This document shows positions 1 through 5,362 of a stretch of 11,052 nucleotides of DNA, one piece after another. A model generated the notes under the pieces. The model saw only the letters and a program-made list of their open reading frames with translations, made no database searches and had not been told where the DNA came from. The stretch is from Candidatus Hydrogenedentota bacterium. GTDB taxonomy: Bacteria; Hydrogenedentota; Hydrogenedentia; Hydrogenedentales; CAITNO01. How positions within the stretch are numbered: position 1 is the first letter of the stretch; each line of letters opens with the position of its first letter. A program made the position numbers and the translations under genes. The DNA lies in assembly GCA_022710255.1 (NCBI GenBank), contig JAKLHG010000080.1, positions 1 through 11,052 of the forward strand, in the 5' to 3' direction.

Positions 1-338
1 CGGTTGTTTACTGTCAATTGGACGCGGTTGGGTCCCGCCAAGGTTTCAATAATAAACTCCGTAGCCCGGGTCATGCCCCGCTCATAGACATATTTGGCAA
101 AACAGCGTATGCCATTGCCGCAGGTTTCCGCTTCGCTGCCGTCCGCATTGAAAATGCGCATCCGGAAGGGATGGTCCTCTCCCTGCATTACGAGGATGAT
201 ACCGTCCGCGCCCGCGCCCAGATGGCGATGGCTCATGGCGCGCGATAATGCCCCGGGGTCCGCTATGGGATGGCGCGCCGTGTCTATGAACAGGTAATCG
301 TTTCCAAGGCCGTGGAGTTTGGCGTATTCGATGGTCAT
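1..338 (-). CDS. dapF: Diaminopimelate epimerase, N-terminal part (runs off left edge)
   Basis: DapF converts LL- to meso-diaminopimelate in the cytoplasm, for lysine synthesis and the peptidoglycan stem peptide. About 112 codons are visible, out of roughly 270-280 usual for the family. The N-terminus starts MTIEYAKLHGLGNDYLFID, the classic DapF opening. GAGADG lies at residues 42-46 and its surroundings, and NADGSEAETCGNGIRC at 64-79 contains the first catalytic cysteine, Cys73. The second catalytic cysteine would lie beyond the window edge. The ATG at 338-336 overlaps the ddl stop codon as ATGA, so translation is probably coupled to ddl; only a weak purine-rich stretch precedes it. No frameshift is seen in the visible part. 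The family call is secure; completeness of the gene cannot be judged. Confidence 0.96.
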   Translation of the reverse strand, partial: MTIEYAKLHGLGNDYLFIDTARHPIADPGALSRAMSHRHLGAGADGIILVMQGEDHPFRMRIFNADGSEAETCGNGIRCFAKYVYERGMTRATEFIIETLAGPNRVQLTVNN

Positions 339-1366
339 GATTTGCCGTCCGTTCCAGTTGCCCTTTTATGGCGTTCAATGGCGTCTTCGGTTAGAAGAAC
401 AATCAAATCGTTATAGGATATGCCCGCAACCGCCGCCGCCTGGGGGAACAGGGACGTTTCCGTCAATCCTGGAAGCGTATTCACTTCCAGCCATACCGGG
501 CCGTCTTCTCCCAGAATAAAATCGCTTCGGCTCCAACTGCTGCATCCCAGCGCCTGGTGGGCGGTCAGGGACAGTTCCTGGACCCGCTTTGTCAGCGTAG
601 CGCCTATGTGGGCCGGGGTAATTTCGGCGGTCGCGCCCGGCGTATATTTGGAGTAATAATCAAAATACGCGGACTGGGCGGGACGTATTTCCGTTACCGG
701 AAGCGCACGTGGATGCTCTTCCGATATTGTATCAAGTACGGAACAGGTGACTTCAAGCCCGTGCACGAAGGCTTCCACCATGACCATGCCATCCAATGGC
801 AGGATCTCATTCAAGTCCCGTATAAAATCATGAGTCGAATGAGGGATGGCCATGCCGCAGCTGGAGCCCTGACAGGGGGATTTCAGGACTACCGGCAGGC
901 CCATGACATCAAGGGTGTGATTGACGATGTCTTCCTGATGCTGCCGCCAGTGCGCCATGGAAACGCAGAATTTCGGGGCAGTGGGGACGCCCGCCGCGCT
1001 GACGACATCTTTGGCGCGCGGTTTGTCTATGGAAAGGGCGCTCGCCGCGCAGCCGGAACCTGTGTAAGGACACCCCAGAACGTCAAAGAGTCCCTGCAGC
1101 CGTCCGTCCTCGCCGTTGGGGCCGTGCAAGGCGATGAAAATACAATCCAGGCGGAGGTCGCTTATCTTGACCAGCGCGTCAAATACGGGCCTTGGTGGTT
1201 CATCGGCGATCTGCCACATGCCATTTTTGAGGATAGTTATGGGCAGGGCGTCATATCCTGATGCGTTCAGGGCATGCGCCACGCCGTCTCCCGAGCGCAA
1301 AGACACCTCATGTTCCAAGCTGCATCCCCCCTTCAATACGCCCACGCGCGTGCGGGTATTAACCAT
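335..1366 (-). CDS. ddl: D-alanine--D-alanine ligase
   Basis: Ddl is a cytoplasmic ATP-grasp enzyme that joins two D-alanines for the end of the peptidoglycan stem peptide. The 343-residue protein is of normal to slightly long length. Visible motifs are GGCSLEHEVS at residues 13-22 (Glu18 is the substrate-side glutamate of the family), HGPNGEDG at 81-88, a glycine/serine-rich ATP loop (LKSPCQGSSCGM, around 160-175), DYYSKYTPG in the omega-loop region, and LEVNTLPGLT near 293-302, whose Glu294 and Asn296 are the Mg ligands. The usual GxGRxD-type stretch reads SWSRSDF, keeping the arginine. The ATG at 1366-1364 has an AAGGA ribosome site about 10 nt upstream (on the plus strand as tcctt at 1378-1382). 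It is the first gene of a pair with dapF, overlapping it by 4 bp; both supply peptidoglycan precursors. Confidence 0.96.
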   Translation of the reverse strand: MVNTRTRVGVLKGGCSLEHEVSLRSGDGVAHALNASGYDALPITILKNGMWQIADEPPRPVFDALVKISDLRLDCIFIALHGPNGEDGRLQGLFDVLGCPYTGSGCAASALSIDKPRAKDVVSAAGVPTAPKFCVSMAHWRQHQEDIVNHTLDVMGLPVVLKSPCQGSSCGMAIPHSTHDFIRDLNEILPLDGMVMVEAFVHGLEVTCSVLDTISEEHPRALPVTEIRPAQSAYFDYYSKYTPGATAEITPAHIGATLTKRVQELSLTAHQALGCSSWSRSDFILGEDGPVWLEVNTLPGLTETSLFPQAAAVAGISYNDLIVLLTEDAIERHKRATGTDGKS

Positions 1367-1512
1367 ATCTACGGGTTCCTTTTTCTGTTGATAGCGTACC
1401 GCATCGGACGAACCCGGAAACGGTCTTTTAAGTAACAGCCGAACCGGTGTCGCTTTGCTTTACGCTGCGCGGGAATAAGGCCAACGCTTTAAAAACGATT
1501 CGTTTTGGTATG

Positions 1513-1532
1513 GGAAAGGCAAACGCCTTTCC
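1513..1532. repeat. Perfect 8-bp inverted repeat (hairpin, 4-nt loop)
   Basis: GGAAAGGC at 1513-1520 and GCCTTTCC at 1525-1532 are exact reverse complements around the loop AAAC. There is no T-tract on either strand, so it does not look like an intrinsic terminator. It lies about 12 bp before the candidate plus-strand -35 box at 1544. It could be an operator or a leader hairpin for transcripts in either direction; its function is unknown. Confidence 0.55.
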
Positions 1533-1543
1533 TTCCCGACACG

Positions 1544-1572
1544 TTGCACGGTATTCCGAGATTTGCTACACT
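1544..1572 (+). promoter_or_regulatory. Candidate sigma70-like promoter for the membrane/TPR gene
   Basis: TTGCAC at 1544-1549 and TACACT at 1567-1572 are separated by 17 bp. The -35 matches consensus at 3 of 6 positions and the -10 at 4 of 6. It would give a leader of about 170 nt before the ATG at 1750. This is a weak match and could be chance. Confidence 0.3.
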
Positions 1573-1749
1573 GAAGTCACACTATAGCATGTGCGAGTAT
1601 TCTTGTCCATCATACGGCTGCACACGGGCCACCTGCGTCGCCCGTCGTTGTACTGGCAAACTGAGAACAGGCGGTGCGGTTTCGTTATCCCTTTGTATTG
1701 GACAGGCGAAAGTTACCCCGGTGCCGATTGAAGGAGCATATATTATCCT

Positions 1750-3864
1750 ATGAACACAGCCTTTGCCGCAAATGGGCCAACCAAGGCGCCCGGGGATGAC
1801 AACAGTTCGCGTGTGTTGTTCGCGGCCGGGCTGTTCGTGGTGGCCGTGGTGGCGTTCATGCTATATGTGATGCTTGCCTATGCGCCTTTGCAGGGCAAGG
1901 ACCTTCAACGCTATTTTCAGAATAATATCTTTTCAGGACCGGAGGCCTCATTGGACGGGGAGGAAGTGACTTCCATCGCGGCGATGCCCGTCTATGTGCA
2001 GTCCTTTTTATGGAAGTTGTTCGGGGGGAAATCTGTGCTGCGGGTTGCCGCGCTGTTGCTGCACGTGGCGTCTTCAGCCCTGATGTTCTGTTTGCTGAGG
2101 TTATGGTTGAAGCGCCGTGAAACGTTATTGGTCCCTTTACTGGGCGGTTTGTTGATGGCGGTCACGCCCCCCGGCGCTGCCACCATGACGCAGTCGGACG
2201 GGTGGGCTATGGTTCTTGCCACGGTTCTGGCATTGGGCGGCGCCGTGTGTTTCCTGTCGGGAACCGGCATATCTTCTTCGGATGACCCCGTATGGGTATT
2301 CATATCCGCATGGTTCGCCGCGGCAGCTGCGGCGGCGTATCCTGCCCTCGTGATTGTACCGGTACTCTATGTTGCCCTGGACTTGTCCCGTGCCCGGGGC
2401 GGCCATGTCCTTTCTTCATGTGCTGACTGGACTTCTTATGGCATCCTGTTAGCCTCGGGAATCCTGGTGTTCTTCCTGCTTTACAGGAATCCCGGCCCCG
2501 TGTCTTTTCAGACGCCTTTTGTCTGGTACCTGGTATCGCCGGTGGTCATCCTGATGGTTTGCCGTTTTGTGGATGTCGTACCGATGGGCCTGGCGAAACG
2601 TGTTCTTCTGTGCCTGCTGGCCCTGTCGCTAGTTGCCGGGGCCGCCGTTGCGTTCATGCAGTCTCTCTGGTACGCCGACCCGGTGTGGCAGTTGGAAAAA
2701 CAGATTTCCAGCAAAGAGGATGCCCCGTTCCGCCGCCAACTTGCGTTACACTACTATTACGCTGCTGAACAGCAAAAGAACAAAGATGAGAAGCGTGCGC
2801 GGATTGGGGAGGCGCTTTCCCTGTGGCCGCTATCTGAAGGGATGGAAGAGTCTCTGCCCTGGGAGCGGTTGCTTTGGGGCAAAGCGCTGTTGCAGGTGAA
2901 TGACAGGGGAAACGCCGTTGCGATGGTTGCCCCGCTCTTGAACCGGACGCCGCTCAGCCCGGCGGGGCGCCTGGCGGCCCGATTGATGGCGACTGCGCTG
3001 GATGAGAAGGAAAAAGCGCCTGAAACTGCCGCCCTGCTGGATTTTGCCTCCAGGCAGGGTAATCTCTCCGAGGAAGAAAAACTGAGATATGCCCGTTCCC
3101 TGTTTTTTTTAGGAGATATGAACGGGGCGGCCGGCGTGTTTTCCTCGTTACCGGAATATCCTGAAGACGCTCCTGATGGAAGCGTGCAGCGTCAGGCGCT
3201 TGCGGCGGCCGATACCGCCGGGAAGTTTCAGGAAAACTATCGCAAACAGATTATGGAAAACCCGCAAGCCATTTCGGGCTATGTGGCATTGGCGGAATCC
3301 TGCGTCGCTTCCGGTAACTTGTTGCGCGCTTTTTATTGGCTGGAACTGGTATTGCGGCGAGCGCCCGACACGGAGGGCGCATGGGAGTTACTGGGAACGA
3401 TTTTCGCCCTTCAGCGCCAACAGGACTACTTTATCCGCCAATGGGGCGCTATGAAGACGGCTGCCCCGGAAGCATGGGTGCGTCTCGCGCGACGCGCGGC
3501 TCATGGGGGGGCATGGGATGCCGCTTTCGAGTATGTCAAGTATCCCGGGATTACCGCCGGAGTGTCCGCCGAAGAATATATGGCGGTGTTCGCCGTTGAA
3601 ACGAAAGACTTTGACCTTGCGGAACAATGGTTGACGCGCGCCGTGGAGGCGCATCCTCTTTCTTACGGTCCGCGCCTATTCAAAGCGGATCTGGCGATCG
3701 CCGGAAATGCGCCGGATGACGCGCGCAGGTATCTGGACGAGGCGCGCCTGTTGCAGGCGCCCGAGTCTGAAATTGAAAAGAGAGCGGCGCGGCTTCGACA
3801 GGGCAGGGACGCGGCAAAACCGTCCGCTCGGCCCCAAATGCCGGTTCGTTCCTACATCCAATAG
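1750..3864 (+). CDS. Membrane protein with about eight TM segments and C-terminal TPR-like half
   Basis: The 704-residue protein has two halves. Residues 22 to about 307 hold roughly eight hydrophobic segments (about 22-45, 95-120, 124-144, 154-175, 182-211, 227-246, 257-277 and 282-307). Residues 310-700 are soluble, alanine- and leucine-rich helical pairs like TPR or Sel1-type repeats; the clearest is at about 504-552 (NPQAISGYVALAESCVASGN and following), with further pairs to about 690. A loop after the first TM with Asp51, then a TM segment with a conserved-looking His (LLLHVASSALMF), recalls GT-C membrane glycosyltransferases that carry TPRs, such as the TMTC type. The acidic motif is only a single Asp, so catalytic activity is uncertain. 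AAGGAG at 1731-1736 is 13 nt before the ATG, a long spacing, but an in-frame TGA at 1729 excludes earlier starts. The next gene, mgtC-like, follows after 22 bp. Role: unknown; perhaps envelope glycan or protein assembly. Confidence 0.85.
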   Translation: MNTAFAANGPTKAPGDDNSSRVLFAAGLFVVAVVAFMLYVMLAYAPLQGKDLQRYFQNNIFSGPEASLDGEEVTSIAAMPVYVQSFLWKLFGGKSVLRVAALLLHVASSALMFCLLRLWLKRRETLLVPLLGGLLMAVTPPGAATMTQSDGWAMVLATVLALGGAVCFLSGTGISSSDDPVWVFISAWFAAAAAAAYPALVIVPVLYVALDLSRARGGHVLSSCADWTSYGILLASGILVFFLLYRNPGPVSFQTPFVWYLVSPVVILMVCRFVDVVPMGLAKRVLLCLLALSLVAGAAVAFMQSLWYADPVWQLEKQISSKEDAPFRRQLALHYYYAAEQQKNKDEKRARIGEALSLWPLSEGMEESLPWERLLWGKALLQVNDRGNAVAMVAPLLNRTPLSPAGRLAARLMATALDEKEKAPETAALLDFASRQGNLSEEEKLRYARSLFFLGDMNGAAGVFSSLPEYPEDAPDGSVQRQALAAADTAGKFQENYRKQIMENPQAISGYVALAESCVASGNLLRAFYWLELVLRRAPDTEGAWELLGTIFALQRQQDYFIRQWGAMKTAAPEAWVRLARRAAHGGAWDAAFEYVKYPGITAGVSAEEYMAVFAVETKDFDLAEQWLTRAVEAHPLSYGPRLFKADLAIAGNAPDDARRYLDEARLLQAPESEIEKRAARLRQGRDAAKPSARPQMPVRSYIQ

Positions 3865-3871
3865 CCTCCCA

Positions 3872-3880
3872 TGGTATACT
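3872..3880 (+). promoter_or_regulatory. Extended -10 promoter for mgtC-like gene (leaderless start)
   Basis: TGGTATACT fits the extended -10 pattern TGnTATAAT with one mismatch. No good -35 lies 16-18 bp upstream, as is common for extended -10 promoters. The -10 ends at 3880 and the ATG begins at 3887, so transcription would begin at or within a base or two of the start codon. There is no Shine-Dalgarno sequence before 3887, which agrees with a leaderless transcript. Confidence 0.5.
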
Positions 3881-3886
3881 CTGTGT

Positions 3887-4618
3887 ATGAACATGTTACA
3901 CGCCGCCCTCCAGCAAATGGGGGCCCATATAAGCAGCGAAAACGCTTTTGAGATTTTCGCCAAGTTTTTCATTGCCCTGGTGCTGTCCGGCGCAATCGGC
4001 ATGGAGCGCCAGCGCAAAGGACGGGGAGCGGGGTTGCGGACGCATATTTTGGTGTGCCTGGGCTCTACCCTGCTGATACTGATTAGCGAGTATATTTTCA
4101 GGGAGGCGGGCAACGGGCACGGCCCCCTGGACCGTGCCCGTATCGCAGCGGGTATTATTACCGGCATCGGGTTTCTTGGCGCGGGAACCATCATGAAGTC
4201 CGGACAGGAAAAAGTGGGGTTGACCACGGCCGCCACGGTCTGGTTTTCCGCGGCCCAGGGGATTGCCATCGGCGCCGGATATCTTATTACCACGCTGGTT
4301 GCCACCGCCTTTGTCCTGGCGGTGGTGATTGGGTTGTCCGCTTTGGAGCAAATCCTGCCCCAGCGAGGCTATTTTCTGCTGTCCATGCAACTGCCCGCTT
4401 CGGATGCGGATGTGGGCCAGATCCTGGCCAATATCGAGGCGGCCGGGCCTTTTGAAGTGTTTACCTCGGCGATAAAAGGTTCTGAAGAAAGCAACCGGTT
4501 GCAAATCAGTTTTCAAATTCACAGCCGGTCCACCAGCGACTTTGCGCTGCTGGCTGAGGTGTTGAGAACCCGGTATGCCCACGCCCAGAAAATCAGCCTG
4601 GAAAGGCTGCAAACCTGA
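3887..4618 (+). CDS. MgtC/SapB family membrane protein
   Basis: This 243-residue inner-membrane protein belongs to the MgtC/SapB family, whose members are linked to growth at low magnesium, acid tolerance and, in some cases, regulation of P-type or F-type ATPases; transport itself is not established. Family motifs are clear: GAIGMERQRKGRGAGLRTH at residues 35-53, GIGFLGAG at 93-100, and then GLTTAATVWFSAAQGIAIG. There are about four to five TM segments within 20-150, and a soluble C-terminal domain (about 160-243) of the ACT-like kind seen in longer family members. The frame is open back to 3707 inside the preceding gene, but the ATG at 3887 gives the family's normal N-terminus; the ATG at 3893 is an alternative. 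It has no ribosome site (see the promoter entry). It may also be co-transcribed with the membrane/TPR gene 22 bp upstream. I am confident of the family, not of the physiological role. Confidence 0.93.
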   Translation: MNMLHAALQQMGAHISSENAFEIFAKFFIALVLSGAIGMERQRKGRGAGLRTHILVCLGSTLLILISEYIFREAGNGHGPLDRARIAAGIITGIGFLGAGTIMKSGQEKVGLTTAATVWFSAAQGIAIGAGYLITTLVATAFVLAVVIGLSALEQILPQRGYFLLSMQLPASDADVGQILANIEAAGPFEVFTSAIKGSEESNRLQISFQIHSRSTSDFALLAEVLRTRYAHAQKISLERLQT

Positions 4619-4631
4619 TCCCGGCAGACCT

Positions 4632-4665
4632 TCACCGTTGTAAATTATGTCACCGTTGTAAATTA
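4632..4665 (+). repeat. Tandem 16-bp direct repeat, 18-bp period
   Basis: TCACCGTTGTAAATTA occurs exactly at 4632-4647 and again at 4650-4665, separated by two bases. It lies between the stop of the mgtC-like gene and the extended -10 at 4686, that is about 36-70 bp upstream of the expected transcription start near 4701. That is where activator or repressor sites are usually found, so I infer paired protein-binding sites. A recent local duplication with no function is the alternative. Confidence 0.7.
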
Positions 4666-4685
4666 GTGTACGGGAGGGCCTTTTC

Positions 4686-4694
4686 TGTTATAAT
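4686..4694 (+). promoter_or_regulatory. Extended -10 promoter (TGTTATAAT) for the acidic-tail gene
   Basis: TGT followed by TATAAT is a perfect extended -10 element. The hexamer 17 bp upstream (gtgtac, 4666-4671) is not a good -35, consistent with an extended -10 or activator-dependent promoter. The predicted transcription start is near 4701, giving a leader of about 64 nt that contains the palindrome at 4726-4741. Confidence 0.7.
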
Positions 4695-4725
4695 TCGCTC
4701 TCTGAAATCCCGTGTATTGGATAGA

Positions 4726-4741
4726 GGCGGTTGCAACCGCC
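4726..4741. promoter_or_regulatory. Perfect 16-bp palindrome in the leader of the acidic-tail gene
   Basis: GGCGGTTGCAACCGCC is identical to its reverse complement over all 16 bases. It lies about 25 bp downstream of the predicted transcription start and 9 bp upstream of the GAAAGGA ribosome site. As DNA it could be a dimeric repressor operator. As RNA it would form a 6-bp stem with loop TGCA near the ribosome site. Its core GTTGCAA resembles the GTTGTAA core of the upstream tandem repeats. Confidence 0.65.
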
Positions 4742-4764
4742 AACAGAAATGAAAGGACCCAGCC

Positions 4765-5220
4765 GTGGTGGTCAAATATTATTGTCCCAAGTGCGGACGG
4801 CGTTTTGTGGATTGGGGTGCGGAAAAGCTTGGTTTCAAATGTCCTTCAGATACCTGTGAAGAAGCCGAACTGGTTATCCTCGGTTCCAAATCATCCGAAA
4901 CTTCTGGTTCTTCCCAAAAAGTGAAGCGTTCCAAAAAACGTAAATCCATAGTACCAAATATCTCCAGTGATATCGATATCTCGGAGATGGATGATGCCGG
5001 ATTCGTTGAAGATATGGATTTGGATGAAGGGGGAGAAGGGCTCGAAGAAGAGGATGAGGAGTTGGAGGATGACGTTGTCCTGCCCGTTATTCCGGATGAG
5101 GATGAGGCGGTTGTTGAGGTCATTATTGACACCGATGATGACGAAGTTGTTGTTGACGAAGACACCTTCAGTGATGCCTTGGACATCGAAGATGTCGAAT
5201 TAGAAGCGGAAGAGGATTAG
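4765..5220 (+). CDS. Zinc-ribbon protein with basic patch and long acidic tail (uncharacterised)
   Basis: A 151-residue cytoplasmic protein with three parts. Residues 7-31 form a zinc-ribbon-like unit with Cys7, Cys10, Cys26 and Cys31 (CPKCG, then CPSDTC). Residues 52-60 (KVKRSKKRK) hold seven basic residues out of nine. Residues 69-151 are extremely acidic: I count 42 Asp or Glu in 83 residues and no Lys, Arg or His after residue 60. The tail alternates acidic residues with Val/Ile/Leu and is probably disordered. The GTG at 4765 has GAAAGGA (4751-4757) 7 nt upstream; the GTG at 4768 is an alternative start. It recalls FYDLN_acid-type proteins and the acidic tail of RNA polymerase delta subunit, but I see no FYDLN motif, so I assign no function. 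Binding to nucleic acid or RNA polymerase is an inference from the architecture. The gene stands alone behind its own elaborate promoter region. Confidence 0.88.
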   Translation: MVVKYYCPKCGRRFVDWGAEKLGFKCPSDTCEEAELVILGSKSSETSGSSQKVKRSKKRKSIVPNISSDIDISEMDDAGFVEDMDLDEGGEGLEEEDEELEDDVVLPVIPDEDEAVVEVIIDTDDDEVVVDEDTFSDALDIEDVELEAEED

Positions 5221-5232
5221 GCTGCGGGACAC

Positions 5233-5255
5233 CGGCACGGGGACCAGCCCTGCCG
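5233..5255 (+). terminator. GC-rich hairpin after the acidic-tail gene, possible terminator
   Basis: CGGCA at 5233-5237 pairs with TGCCG at 5251-5255, and inside it GGG at 5239-5241 pairs with CCC at 5248-5250, with C5238 bulged and a 6-nt loop. It begins 13 bp after the stop codon at 5218-5220. No T-run follows, so it would be a weak intrinsic terminator or a 3'-end stabilising hairpin. Confidence 0.4.
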
Positions 5256-5305
5256 CGAACGCTGATGGCAAAGGGGGAGTATTCCTTTAGTCCGAGCCGA
5301 TGCGG

Positions 5306-5348
5306 GGCAGGCTGTGTAGCGTTCCCTTTTTTTTACACAATGCCTGCC
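5306..5348 (+). promoter_or_regulatory. 13-bp hairpin with T8 in its loop, directly upstream of hemE
   Basis: GGCAGGC (5306-5312) pairs with GCCTGCC (5342-5348) and TGTGTA (5313-5318) pairs with TACACA (5334-5339), with a two-base bulge (A5340, T5341) and a 15-base loop. The loop and the start of the 3' arm contain eight consecutive T at 5327-5334. The structure ends just before the purine stretch AGAGAA (5349-5354), which is the only possible ribosome site for hemE at 5363. It may control hemE translation or mRNA stability. I could not find an alternative stem that would place the T-run directly after it as a terminator. Confidence 0.5.
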
Positions 5349-5362
5349 AGAGAAATTTATGC

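Larger units (their letters stand above)
1367..1749. other. Divergent intergenic region between ddl and the membrane/TPR gene
   Basis: This 383-bp gap must hold the promoters of ddl (minus) and of the gene at 1750 (plus). I found one modest plus-strand promoter candidate and one perfect hairpin, listed separately. No convincing sigma70 promoter could be picked for ddl on the minus strand. An open frame of 82 codons at 1505-1753 (plus) has no ribosome site and no recognisable protein features, so I regard the region as non-coding. Confidence 0.6.

Noticed and set aside
557..1261. A 234-codon plus-strand frame
   Set aside because: It lies wholly opposite ddl, whose family motifs are unmistakable, and shows no protein family features of its own.
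1505..1753. An 82-codon plus-strand frame in the ddl divergent region
   Set aside because: It has no ribosome site, an odd composition, and runs into the start of the next gene.
3707..3886. A longer N-terminus for the mgtC-like protein
   Set aside because: It would overlap the membrane/TPR gene by over 150 bp, has no ribosome site, and adds residues unlike the family; ATG 3887 matches the usual N-terminus.
4779..5186. A serine-rich 135-codon minus-strand frame
   Set aside because: It is the complement of the GAT/GAA/GAC-rich acidic tail, which reads as serine and threonine codons on the other strand.
4765..5220. Naming the acidic-tail protein as FYDLN_acid or RNA polymerase delta
   Set aside because: The general layout is similar, but the FYDLN motif and the delta N-terminal domain are not present.
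5332..5361. TTTACA followed by TTTATG as a hemE promoter
   Set aside because: The -10 matches only 3 of 6 and would end two bases before the start codon; the sequence is better explained as part of the hairpin.
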